This document shows, piece by piece, positions 1 to 12,600 of a stretch of DNA of 64,000 nt. Each line of letters starts with the position of its first letter. The first letter of the stretch is position 1. The notes under the pieces are model-generated. The model was given only the letters and a program-made list of their open reading frames with translations, was not told the DNA's origin and did no database searches. The translations under genes were made by a program, and so were the position numbers. Origin of the DNA: Agapetus fuscipes (lineage: Eukaryota; Arthropoda; Insecta; Trichoptera; Glossosomatidae); contig OX637344.1 in the NCBI GenBank assembly GCA_951799405.1, positions 4,216,001 to 4,280,000 on the forward strand. The letters are read 5' to 3'.

Positions 1-119
1 ATTTTGCTTAAAATATTTTGGTACTGATTTTTTTAGTGCTGTAACAACATTCATCTAAAAGTATAATTTCTATGGAAATAAGTACAAAATGTGTTTTTAA
101 ATTTATTTATCATTTGAAG

Positions 120-310
120 ATTAATGGCGTCGGCACATTTAAAATATCCCTCAGCCATGTGACATCACTAGTGAGAAAAAAGTGTATTTCCGATAATAAG
201 GGATTTATTTTGTATTTTAAGACAGCACAGGCTTTTTAGCAGTTTGAGGTGTCAGAAAAAGGGAAAAAGGGACTTATAATCCAAAAAAAGGGACTTAAGG
301 GACCTCACAA
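120..310. repeat. Short AT-rich stretch with GGGACTT repeats
   Basis: Positions 250-307 hold imperfect repeats of the words AAAAAGGGACTT and AAGGGACC. The same words recur at 1044-1135, so the two blocks probably belong to one disrupted element that encloses a rep-B copy and a mariner fragment. No coding potential is seen. Confidence 0.4.
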
Positions 311-323
311 ACTGATTAAAAAC

Positions 324-588
324 GACATAATCTAATCTAAATCTAAATCTAAGCTGCAAAGATATATTACCATTTACAATCCACATTTTATGCACACATA
401 AAAGTAACCATATGGATGTTCGCGCACACATATAGTTTCAAATGTGTATACAATAGAAAAACATCGTAAATGAACATAATCTCTGCAACTCTTGCCGCCT
501 TTCCCTGAAACAGGGGTGGCACCGGCAAAATTGAACCAATCTTTACATTATGGGTGGTCAACTTCATACCAACCTATCAGTTAAGGAC
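324..588 (-). repeat. rep-B retroposon copy, near full length
   Basis: Read on the minus strand it runs from the CCTTAACTGATAGG-like 5' end through GCTGACCACCC, the TTTCAGGGAA box and the TTGCAG(A)GATTATG segment, to a tail of TTAGA/TTTAGA repeats on the plus-strand left side. This is the standard order of the ~260-bp rep-B family. No RNA polymerase III box pair was recognised, so SINE versus LINE-3'-end origin is open. Confidence 0.75.
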
Positions 589-809
589 AAATAATAAGTT
601 AAAAACAGTAAAATAATAAATTAAGGTTTGGACCTGTAGAATAAAATAAAAGTTACAAATAAAAACAATAATAATATAACTGTTGCTAGAACATTATGAA
701 AATGAGGAGCATCAGATATATTAGGTCCTTAATTCAAATTTATACAGCTATTTACTCATGTATTTGTGTTTTGAAAATTGAAATTCATTTGTTCGTTCCT
801 CAATTGTTT

Positions 810-1010
810 TTTTCTTGGCGCCACTCATTTTACAAAATGGAAAACTTGAAATATTGCGTTATTTACGAGTACGAGTTCTACCGTAGCACCAGTGCTGCAG
901 AAACGGCTCGAAGGGTTAATGATGTGTATAGTGACGGTGTCACAAAATAAAGCATAGTGCGTTTTTGGTTCCAACGTTTCGTTGAATTGTCGTGAACAGT
1001 CATTCAGCTG
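810..1010 (+). pseudogene. mariner-type transposase N-terminal relic
   Basis: Translation from about 836 gives a helix-turn-helix segment with the mariner-like order VIYEYEF...SAAETARRVNDVY followed, after a TAA at 947-949, by an in-frame VRFWFQRFVEL block. A second stop (TGA, about 989) follows. In Tc1/mariner transposases this region binds the terminal repeats. The DD(D/E) catalytic domain is absent, so this is a dead fragment. It lies between two blocks of GGGACTT repeats. Confidence 0.6.
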
Positions 1011-1043
1011 AATGTAATATAAAACATGGAAGTGACTTTCTGC

Positions 1044-1135
1044 TAAAAAAGGGACTTTAGGGACCAATTTCAGAAAAAAGGGACTTTAAGGTACCACAAA
1101 AAAATAAAGGGACTTTAAGGGATTAAGGGACCACC
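1044..1135. repeat. GGGACTT repeat block, second copy
   Basis: Four imperfect occurrences of AAAAGGGACTTTAAGG. It matches the block at 250-307 and closes the region that carries the mariner relic. Confidence 0.5.
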
Positions 1136-1139
1136 CTAA

Positions 1140-3180
1140 AAGGCCTGGACAGCATTGTGAAACATATGCTATTAAAGAAAAAAAAACCTAAATGCAGACA
1201 TAGTGCATAAGAGATTTTTCAATCTGCCAACATAATATTATATTGTAGTTATGCCTGTCTGTCCTGCCTCTAGCCCGGCCAAGTGACGTCATCTTTTTTT
1301 CTCACTTTAAATGTGGAAAGTCCATTTTAATTTTTAAATGTACCTTTACATATAAAGCGATTTAAAGGTATTTTATCTACATACATTGACACATATCGTA
1401 TATTTGAATTTACATAAGGTGGGGAAATGTTTTATACATCACTTAAAATATTTATTAAAATACATTTATAATACAATTTTGATTGAATAATACACATTTA
1501 AATTAGTTTATTAAGGCACATGTTTGCATTTAACTAGAGTTATTAAAATACACAAAAACTTCAACAATCTTTCAGTTGATGTTACAAAGTAATAATTTAT
1601 TTGGGTGGATACAATATGGTCCAGTTTAATTTGGTGTTTTCTACAATTTACACAACAATTATTTTTAATCACCTTATAACGAATAACTGAGATTGACCAA
1701 ACATCTGATATCCTGAAATATGACAAAGAAGATACAGATGGTTCGAAAGCACGTTTTGTTTTTTTTCAATAGATTTCAAAGATAAAGATGAACATCAAAA
1801 GATTTGATATTTTAGTTCAAAGCATCACCTTTGATCCTCGCAGTGCTTGTTTGGCTTTCTACCATTCAATTCATATGTGACCTTTAATAAAATTGTCTTA
1901 AGAATCTCATTCTACATAAGCTAAGAAAAAAACGTACAACACGATAATGTAAGAGTTATTTCCAGTATTTTTAAAATTGACTTCCAGTTTTCATAAGACA
2001 AACAAGCACTAAGAGGGCAATTTGAGAACACACATATTTTTGCAGTTTCTTTTTTCTTGATTGCCAGATTTGAGAATATGAAATATATGGTTTTGTCAAC
2101 ACTCAGACTTATATTTATTTTATTTTTATTTAATGTAGTTAAGAATTAAAAAGCACAGAATGTCGCCTTATGTACCTAGCTTCTCTACCCGCACAAGAAA
2201 TATAATTGGAATGAAGAAGGTACCTATAAATATTGTCAACAAAAAAACAGTAATAAAATATTATAAATGAAATTATTTACTTATTAATAATGTAAAACAA
2301 GAATAAGCTGATGGTAAAAAAACTGATGTAGCAAATAAAGACAACTTTATTTTTGTCCTTAATAAAACTGGTTTGAGCCATATAAACTTTGAGAAGTAAA
2401 AGAAAAACAAGTTTGCATGTTCTGTTCTTATAATGGCAATACTGTCTTGGAAGTAAGGTGGATATATAAGGTGTGTTCTCTGACATTTTTGGTTGATTGT
2501 CGTTCTGCCCCTCTATAAAGGACATTAATGTTATCGACAAGAACAAGTTTATTTATTAGCTGTCAATGAATCACGCCCTGATTGATCAATGCCACATTAA
2601 AAAAGATTATCCGTTTCTCCTTTTGTTCAGGCGCTGCAAGCTGTGTTGGTACAGAAAACCATGATCGTTTGGCAATGGTACACACGGGTAATGAACAATC
2701 ACCATTGCGCTATCTACTAAATTTCACACCTTTATGGATACACCATGGTAAGAGGACATAAGTACAAAAATAAAATAAAATAAAAGCCCTGCACATTTAA
2801 AAGAAATTGTGATCATAGTCTATCTAGATTTTAAGATATTCTTAGAAAATTATATAAACAACCTCTATTCCCTCATGCAACTGAAGTTCATGGAGAAAAA
2901 CATGAAATAAAAATTGTGACAAACTAAAATTCTTTGAGACAGAAAATAAATATTGTATGAATCGACACGGCTTTAATGGAACATGGTAAAAATGAGAACT
3001 ATAGTCGCCATCTTGTAAAATGTCACTTAAAATAGTTCAATGTGATGATAGCTGAAGTGAAATAAAATTCAAGAAGTAAGTATATTGTTGAATTAAAACA
3101 AAATAAAACATGTTGATTTTAGAAGTTTGAAGGCCGTGGCCCGTGAAGTCACCACCCTTTTTTAGCTAAATTTTAATCTA
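1140..3180. other. No gene recognised; AT-rich flank
   Basis: Only short, unsupported ORFs occur. The sequence is AT-rich and lies downstream of the 3' end of the Ncb5or gene. A GCC-AGTGACRTCA motif at about 1276-1292 resembles one near 150-165. No tRNA, structural RNA or further repeat was recognised. Confidence 0.5.
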
Positions 3181-3182
3181 AA

Positions 3183-3188
3183 TTTATT
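3183..3188 (-). terminator. Candidate poly(A) signal of the Ncb5or gene
   Basis: The plus strand reads TTTATT, i.e. AATAAA on the minus strand, about 120 nt beyond the TAG at 3308-3310. It is the first canonical hexamer noticed downstream. In AT-rich DNA such hexamers occur by chance, so this is tentative. Confidence 0.35.
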
Positions 3189-3307
3189 CAAAGCCGTGTA
3201 CATTTGTAAATAATTAATTATATTGTTTCAATACAGATAAAAATATAACAATAAAAACAATGGTTAATGTAAATATTAAAACATAAAAAATATAAATAAG
3301 CTAGCAA

Positions 3308-3620
3308 CTATCCAAAGAAGCAGTACATTTGTTCTTCGCTGCATCCCAAGCCAGATAGAAGTGATCGGGTGAGTTGGGTGAATAAGGAAGGCCCGCAGAC
3401 GCAGACAAACAGTTCCTTTCCATTCTGCTGGAAGATCTTCTCCACCAGTTGCTTGCTGGGCGAGGAAGTGGGAGACGGGTCTCCAGGAGTGGAGGAGGCT
3501 TCCGCATCTTGGGGTTGGTACAGCTTGGTAAGATGGCTGATGAGCACAGCCTGGTTGATGTGGCTCTTGATGCCGTCCCAATGCTGAGATGGGTCTGATA
3601 GGATGTTTGTCAAATGGAAT
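3308..3620 (-). CDS. CYB5R4: Ncb5or terminal exon
   Basis: 313 bp; acceptor TTTCACAG with AG at 3622-3621, stop TAG at 3310-3308. It ends with ELFVCVCGPSLFT and a short C-terminal helix. CGPxxF is the conserved C-terminal nucleotide-binding motif of the family. An insert rich in Ser/Pro/Thr precedes this motif. Confidence 0.92.
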
Positions 3621-6600
3621 CTGTGAAATTGAAAAAATAAACTGTTGAAAATATTGAATACTATAGGTTTTATTATCTAGATTTTCAGCAGTTACTTCGT
3701 GAAAGTCTTCGTGAAAGAAAGAAAGAAACAAATTTATGTTCCGTGATCTGTGGAAACAAATATAAAAACTGTGACAAGAAAAAAAGTGACAGATGCCGCG
3801 TCGTGTTAATTTTCAAGTCGCCAATTTTGTAAAACTGACACTTTTCTTGTAGATGAAGTATGAAGGCCCATCTTTGAGATTTTCTTCGTGATGCCTACAG
3901 CCAAAACCTGAAGTCACAATGAAGTTATGCTTTGAAAAATACTTATTTCCATTTTTGGTTCATTCGAAGTCACAGTCGACATGAGTTTGACAGCTGGAGT
4001 GTCGAGAAACGTTCGGGAGGGGGCGTTTACCCGAATGCTTCCGAGCATCTCCGAAAGTTGTCAAAAATCATGCAAAAACCCACAAAAGCCTCAAAAAAAT
4101 TCATAGACACCTAAATACCTACATAAATGTCGAGCATTTCGTATTTTTTCATACAGAAAAAGCTACCGGAAGTCTGTTTAAGCAGGATTCGGTAAACCAA
4201 AAAAAATAATGCACGTATTTCGCTAATGAATCACCTTTTTATTTATTTTGGTTTAGCGGGCTGGTACAAATTTAAATTGGTTTCTCAAAATCTCGCACTA
4301 AACAGGTATGGGCGGAATCTAATGAATAACACTGCTTAACTACAGGTTTTCACACTTTTGTAGTGTTTTCTATCGTAGAAAATAGGTAAAAGATGCATTT
4401 ATCTGAGAAACGCATGTTATAGCTTGGTCACTTATTCAGTTTTAGCTTTAAGATGTCAATATCATAAGTGGAGTCGGAATGAAGTTCCAAATTTTCAACA
4501 GTGGAATTAAATCATAGGACTAGCATGATCTTTGCAAACAAAAACCATAAGGTCTGCATACTTCAAAATTTCAAAAAAGCTGTGCTGGGTTAATAGGGCG
4601 CCTTATTAGGGCTAAGGCTTAACATATTTTGTTATTGGTTGTTGAAGACTCCAGTTATGTAGACATTACACGTCTGCCAAGAAAATTTCAAACATTCGGA
4701 TTAATAACATAATACACATTCACAATAAACGTTCGGATTCCATTTTAAGTTTACTTTTTCATAAAATATGAGAAAAAGGTTTATTTATGCATTCCAACAT
4801 GTTCTAGAAATGTAAGCATTAATTAATATTCTTCTCAACTACCCACCTTTCATCTTTGGCCCCCAAGGCTGAGAGTTGATCGTGCCACAGTATGTCCCTC
4901 TCAGAGCGATTGAAGAATAGCAGGTCCACCATTTTGCTGTAAGCAGATAAAAAATCATTGAATATTTGAAATTTTAAAATTGGAATGTTTTCAAAAAATA
5001 ATTTTCATCAATGTTGCCATGTGAGAAAAATATATTTTTTAAGGTAAGTAGGTACTAAGTAAGTAGGTAACTATCATATCATGAACTCCGTAAAAAATTA
5101 AAAAGACAATAAAAAATATCATTACACAGCTGGATTGCTAGGGATTTGGATTATTTTTTATGATTGGTTGCTAATGCAATGACAGATTTTGCCTGCTAAA
5201 AAAATCAAATTTAAAATGTTGTGCTGAGTCATGGTTAATGTAATTTGGTACAATGAGAAAACAATATAGTGGGCTCAGTACAAATTCCATAGACAAGAAA
5301 ATTATGAAATCACACGGCTGGGTTGCTAGGGAAAAGCAAGAAAATATTTTGTGATTGGTTGCTACTAATTGTAAGGACTCCAATCCCATACAAGTGTGAT
5401 GTTTGCTTGCGGAGAAATGATCCAAATTTCAAATTTATGGTTTAGTGCAGAGGACAATAAAATTAAATTAACTTTATTTCTAATCTCAGTCTATCAGTCC
5501 TTTTTAGATTATAGTCTAATGCAGCGGTTTCGAAACTGGGGGGCGCGCCTACCCCCAACAGGATTTTTGAAATTGCGTGCCGATGATATATTTTGGTAAT
5601 GATCAATTTTCCAAAACAAAACCTAGGGAGGGAGCCGCGAAAAAAAAACTGTTTTGGGGAGGGATGGTAGCATAAAGTTTGGAAACCATTAGTCTAATGG
5701 GATTTTTTTTTAAATATTACCTCCTTGGGTTTCTTCTTTGCAAAGCAAACTGTATGATATTCAACATGGGAGTCACTCCGGTACCAGCTGCTATCAGACA
5801 CATCTGGGAGACTTCTTGCAACTGCAATATGAAAAATAACAAGGCTAGAATATATAAAAAAAAATACTTTCAAATATTTCTTTTCAGAAGTGAGCTGATC
5901 CCGCCTCCAGATGTATTGTTTTTCCGCCTTGAAAAATTCAAATTTATACACAGGAAAGTACATCAAAATGATAAAGCATCGCAGGACAAAGTATCCCATG
6001 ACAAAACAACACAAACCTAAAACAGAACATACCATGTTTTGTCACTGAGGTGTATTTTCTGTGATGTTTTGTCATGAGATGTTTAGTCATGTGAAGTTGT
6101 GTCATGTCTTGTTTTGTCACTGTACTGTTCTATCCTATCACCCTTAAAATATGTAATATATCTTTGCAACCTAGATATTCATTAACCATATTTTTTAAGT
6201 CAATCTTTCAAGTTTAATCTCCATCGGATGACAGGAAAGTGTTTATTTTAAACTTTTTTTTTTATTATTTTTTTAATTAACTTTTAATGTTTTGTAAGTA
6301 TTATAGGAATCAAAAAAAATATCCTCACCGTTTTGAGGCCAAAGCTGCCGAGTGGTCTGGTGATGGCCACCTTCTCCTGCTTCTCCCTGGAGGTCAGCCA
6401 TGTGCTCACAGCGCCCTGGTCGTACTTCTTCACCATGAGGCAGATCAGGTCCGTCGCCCAGTTGGCGGGCCTGAACTCTGACAGCATGTATGGAGGGATC
6501 GGAGTGTACGCTCGGGACAAGATATCTGAAAGCATAAACGTGTAAAGTTAATTCTTAAGTTGGCAAGAAATGATTGGAAGCATTGCAGGTTTCAAGTTCA

Positions 6601-9600
6601 TGTGAGATTTGGGTTTTAATTTGCAGGTACATAATACACATTCTGCATATTTAAGTGTGAACTTATATGTGTGCTTGTGGCTGTGGGCAGGCATTTTATA
6701 TGAATCCTAAATTCACATTCGAATTCACATCGAGAAGTTTAGCCAATTGTTAATGTAAATGAGCTCTTAGATATGCTTAAAAGTTCAACCACTTACCATC
6801 ATCAGGACAGGAAATTCTGGAATGGTATCCCACAGGGAAACTGATGAATTCATTGCTGTTAGGCTTGATGAGGAGGATGGAAGTATTGTGGTTGATCTCC
6901 CACTTATCCACAACAGAACACGCTATACTATTCTGCTCCGTAGTCACATTCTGCTCCGTAATGTGGGAATCATTCATAGCCCCGTATGAATTCCATATCT
7001 TAGACGTCTCCTTGGAAAGATTGATTTCAACTTTTCCAGTCTCATAATTAATAATAACCCAGCAAGGCCATTTCACTGAGCCCTCCAGACTCAAATCAAA
7101 TTTGTAAGTGTAAAAATCATAGTTGAATATCACTAAGATGTCGGTTTTGCTGTCGTCAGTCAGAATAACGCTACAATGCGGATTGCAGAATTGTTTTGTG
7201 TAGAATATCAATGTGAGAGTGTCCATTTTTTGGATCCAGTCAAATTTAGGAGGTGTCTGCTTTTCAGTTTGTTCGCTAACTTGTCTGTTGGTTCCGTCTA
7301 TCATTGCTTCGGAAGCGTTTGACTTTATAGAATCTGCTTTGGTCAAGGTCAGAGTTGGATATTTGAATTGCGAAGCTAGATTCTGTTCTTTTGGTGTGTC
7401 ATCATTTACCACAATGCTAACAGCCGGTGTTGACTTATTGCTTGTTGTATCTTCATTAGTTTTTGTTTCGTTTACATTCAAGCTACTTTCACTCGAGCTC
7501 TTGGCTGTTCCTAAATCAGTATTACTCAGTGAATCTTTCTTTTCGTTTGTTTGTGACTTGTTTGAGTTGGAACTCTTTAAGCTTTCCATGGACTTTCTGA
7601 GGATGTCTGGCGCCTTTTGTTTTCCTAGTGATTTGGGACTGTCGTTCATGTCACCGAAGAAGATGTTTTTGAGTTCCTCGTCGGAGATTTCGTTTTGTCT
7701 AAGAGGTCCGATGAGACACTTGGAGAGGAGCGATTCGTAGTTGACCCAGGCGTGGACTTGGTCAAATAGATGGGTGGCATCTTTCCCTGCTCCTCTTAAC
7801 AATTCTTCGGGACCTGTAAACCGACATCAGACAATCAGAAATATTATTTTATTGTACCTAATTGAAATAAACTTATTTGATGGAAAGTAATTTAAGTATA
7901 GACAAGTAGCTTTCGGAAAAATGTAGGTACCTACTGCGGTTGTAGGCACATTATGAAGGAACTTCTGTATTTGAAGGAGTGAACATAGAGTTAAATTAAT
8001 TAATTATTGTTGAATGGTATGAGGCTGCAAACCAACAACTACAGGTGGAAAGAGAAAGAAAATGTGACAGACTGGAAAGCCGCAGCGGTAGACAGGAGGA
8101 GTTGGAGGCGAAGGCTGATGAAGGCCAAGGGCAGATACGAGCTGTAGGGACATCGAAGAAGAAGAAGAAGGTATGAGGCTGACCCCCATGCTGTAAAAAC
8201 TTGGTTCACTTTTGCCAATGCTCCCACGGTTTCACGAAAAAGCGTCAGGAGTTGCAAAGTGTATGCTCATGCGAGGTTTGGTTTATTTTATACGTACACA
8301 TGCAGCATGAGCAAGCTCACATGTGCCTGCTGTGGACATGCATTAAATATGAGATTTTAATGCCAATATATCTATGCATTTTAGATAATTGGTTATAATA
8401 TAACTTTCTTTCACCTAGCTTAGTAGATTGCCGCTTTTGATTCTATACGACTCAAATTGGTAAACATGCAATTTCACACGATCCGGTCGAGCGCCGGAAC
8501 CGAAGCAGTCGCGAAGTGCATGGCCATATAAGTATGGCCAACTATTAACGCTAGTTTTCACACGCTGCGGTGTGTTTTGCCTGGAGATCCCATACTTTCG
8601 TGACCGGATAGCTGGAACCGGAACGGTCTGAAAGGGCTGTAATATGTGAGACATACCTCCAGGATGATAATTCAGATAGTCCGTGATGTTGTAGACTCTT
8701 CCTCTGATGGCGATCCAAGCGTTTCCTGGAATTCAGAAATTAGCTTCGTTAGTTGTGCACACGGTTCCCAGATAAATGGGTCTTGTTATTAATTGTATCT
8801 TAGGAAGATCAAATCTTGAATTAAGTATATCTGGAACACTTCCAATGATAATAGAATCCTTTATGAACTGACAAATAAGATTTGAAGGCACGATTCGTAA
8901 AAATCATTACAGACATTACAGTAGAGTGTCGATTATCCGAACTAATTGGGAAACAATAACCACTTTGTTGGGAGCATTGAACAGTATGATTATTTTGATG
9001 TAAGTACTAATCTTCCAATAAAATACATTAGTTGAAAGACAAATATAAGCAATTAAACGGATCTGTAGTCTAATGCTAACGCTGCGGACTCCTAATCGAA
9101 AAGTTGAGAGTTCGATTCCAGGCGGAGCATAAAAAACAATATATATTTTTTAAATGCTCTTGGCCCGGCCGGGTTGAAAATTTTATTACCTTTACCAAAG
9201 AACATGTCACAAAAGGTCTATCCGGCCTTATGGCAATTGGGTCTTGTTTGAAAAATAGTGCTATGTAGCGACGACCAAGCAAGTAAAAAGTCAGGTCGAT
9301 AGCTCAGTTGGTAGAATGCTTGCATTTCATGCCGAGAGCTTGAGTTCGAGTCCCACTCAGGGTGTTTTGGTGTTTATTTCAAAACCCAAAATAAAATACT
9401 GGCAAGGTTAACTCAGCCTTCACAAGAAATGAGAACCAGGCCTCTCGGGAGTTGGGAAACCCCTACTTCAACTAAAGTGGTTGGCGTACAGCCAGCACCC
9501 TAACCTGTCTAAATAAAAAGATTCCACTCGCCACATGCGACCGCTTCGGGGAGAACGTAGCAAGAAGTTACACTTTATGTGAAGCTTAGTCACGTTTTTT

Positions 9601-12600
9601 CCCCGTATTGTGCATAAATAAAAATCAGTATTAGCGCTAGTAACACCTCAGGTAAATGTTTGTAAGATTGGTGAATAAAAAAAATAGCGCAACTAAGCTA
9701 CACATATAGTGAAACTTCTTACAGCGTTGTTTCCGAATATGACGAGTGTAACTGTAACTGTAACTCTGTCGCCATTCCGCTAGGGGTGGCCAGAGCCTCT
9801 GCAGAGTTGCCTCCATTTTTTCCTATCCTTACATACCTCTTTCAATTCATTTATATCCATCACCTTTTTCATGCATTTTCTTCTTTTACGCTCACTTTGT
9901 ATATCCCATTCTTTCACAATCTCCTCAATCTGATCACTCCATACTTTTCTCGGTCGTCCCTTCCCTCTTTTTCCTTTCACACTTTCTTTGTATACATACT
10001 TTGTCAGTCTATCATCATTCATTCTTTCCACATGCCCAAACCATCTCATCACATTCTTCTGTACCTTAACTTTCACATCCTCTTTCAAATTACAGTCTTT
10101 TTTTACCCATTCATTCCTAACTCTATCCCTCAGAGTTTTTCCTGTCATGCTTCTCAAATGCTTCATTTCCACCGTACATCCTTTACTCATTTCGCTATCG
10201 TTCACTGTCCATGCTTCACTTCCATACATCAAAGTCGGTAACAATATGCCATTGTGTACTGCCATTCTCAGATCCATCGTCAATCGCTTGTTCTTTGCTA
10301 TTCTTCCTATTGCACCGACCACTTGCTTGCCCTTACACATCCTATTCTCAAGTTCTCTTGTCATCTTTCCATTCTTCTCAAACATACTTCCCAAGTATCT
10401 AAATTCATCCACAATTTCAACTTTCGTACCATTCAACATAAACGTGCATTCTTCATTTTCAAAAATCAGTACTTTCGTCTTACTTGCATTAATTTTCAAC
10501 TTGTTCACACACAGAGCATGGTTCAGACTAGAGAGCATTGCCTGAAGTTCCGCTGCTGAATCAGCAATTAATACTGCGTCATCAGCATAAAGCAGAACTC
10601 CGACTTTTATCTCTCCAATCTGTATGCCATGTCTTCCAGATTCGCTTGTTTAACCTACTGAGTTTAACCGCTGAGTGAACCTACATATTTATCTTTACAG
10701 GCAAGGGGGCCGGCCTTGCGCCAACCGCTTCAGTTGAAGTGGGGGTTTCCCAGCTCCCGAGGGGGCTGGTACTTATTTATTACGAAGAGTGAGTAAGCCT
10801 TGTCGGTATTTTATTTTTTTGGTTTGAAATAAACACCGAAACACTTGTTCCTTGACTTATAGGTTGTTATGCGGCTGACCACCCATAATATAAAAATTGG
10901 TTCACTTTGCCAATGTCACCCCTGTTTCAGGGAAGGACGGCAAGAGTTGCAAGGCTTATGTTCATTTGAGATTGGGTTTTTATATTGTAGGTCCACATGC
11001 GGCATGTGTTAGCGCGAAATTATACATATCTGCTTGTGGGAATGCATTTAGTGTAAATCCTAAATGATATATATCTTTGCAGCTTAGATTAGATTAGATT
11101 AGACCGAAACGGGAAATCATTTCAGACACTCTCGGTGGGATTCGAACCTGACGTCTCGGCATGGAATGCAAGCACTCTATCAACTGAGCTATCGACTGTA
11201 CTAGAAAATATATAAAGAAAATAAAATAAATAAGTGAAAATAAACAGTGAAAATAAAGTGATTCAATACAAAAGGATTAAGGGCAATTTGTTAGCATGAA
11301 ATATTTATGTGTTGGTCCTATTAGGTAGACAGGACGTCCTCATTATCTTTTTGTACTTTGAATGCATAAATAACCAGAAGCCTTTTATTCCAACCGTGGT
11401 TTTTTTTTCGGAAAATGTTTTTTCCTGTGCAAAAATACGTGAAAGCATGATAATTTCAAATGCAGACAAATATACAAATTTGAGTTTAACCTTAATCGTA
11501 AAGCTGTAACAAAAATGTATGGACAATAAAACAGCACATCCACTGAGAGTTTTAGTTTCCAAGTATTATTAGTAAAACGCTATGGTCAAGTTTAATAGTA
11601 AAATTATGAATGCAAAATCAAGTATAAAACAAAGCTGTTTTACAAAAAAGTCTATGGAAACTAAAACAGCGCTTGTTATTATTTCGGTTCCATGTCCAAG
11701 AACAAAACGGTGACAAAACGACCCATGATAGAACAACACATGATGCAACATCACAATGACAAAACATCACCATGACAATGCATCACAGAAAGTACCTACA
11801 TCATAATGACAAAACATTACAAGACACATCATCACATGACAAAACATCACATACCTAAAACAGAACAAACATAAACGGCCCATGAAAAAAACATTGCCAT
11901 AGTAATGTATTTTCTGTGTTGTTTTGTCATAGTGATGTTTTGTGATGTACTGCCATAGTGATGTTCTGTCATGTGTGTTTTTGTCATATGTTGTTTTGTC
12001 ACTGTGCCATTCTCGCGGTTTTCTCTCGCGGGATTCAAATCCACGACCTTCCATATACGAATCCAAAGCGCTAACTACTAGACCACTGGCTGGTCAAGAC
12101 CATGTAAAATAGGTTTAAAAAAGTTACATAATATAGAACATGTTCTAACCCGTAAAACACACAAAAAAATGTTTTAATAAGGCTTTCACGGCCGTATTCA
12201 TATGCTTCGTATTGCTCTTCCGGGCAGTTCCTTGTTCCTTGACTTATAGGTTGGTGTGCGGCTGACCAACCATACCGTAAAAAATGGTTCACTTTGTCAA
12301 TGTCACCCCTGTTTCAGGGAAGGACGGCAAGAGTTGCAGGGCTTATGTTCATTTGAGATTGGGTTTTTATAATGTAGGTCCACATGCGGCATGTGTTAGC
12401 GCGAAGTTATGCATGTCTGCTTGTGGGAATGCATTTAATATAAATCTTAAATGATATATATCCTTGCAGCTTGGATTAGATTAGATTAGATTAGGCACGT
12501 GTCGTTCTGTGATGGGTCGTTCTGTCATGTGTTGTTAAATCATGTGTCGTTTTGTCACTGTGTTGTTCTACCTTGTCACCATTATTTCCACACTTTTTTG

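Noticed and set aside
7213..7740. 175-codon plus-strand ORF
   Set aside because: Antisense to the Ncb5or b5/CS exon, which has clear homology on the minus strand.
9786..10545. Long plus-strand ORFs at 9786-10241 and 9988-10545
   Set aside because: They are antisense to the LINE RT frame; composition is Phe/Ser/His-rich as expected of an antisense shadow.
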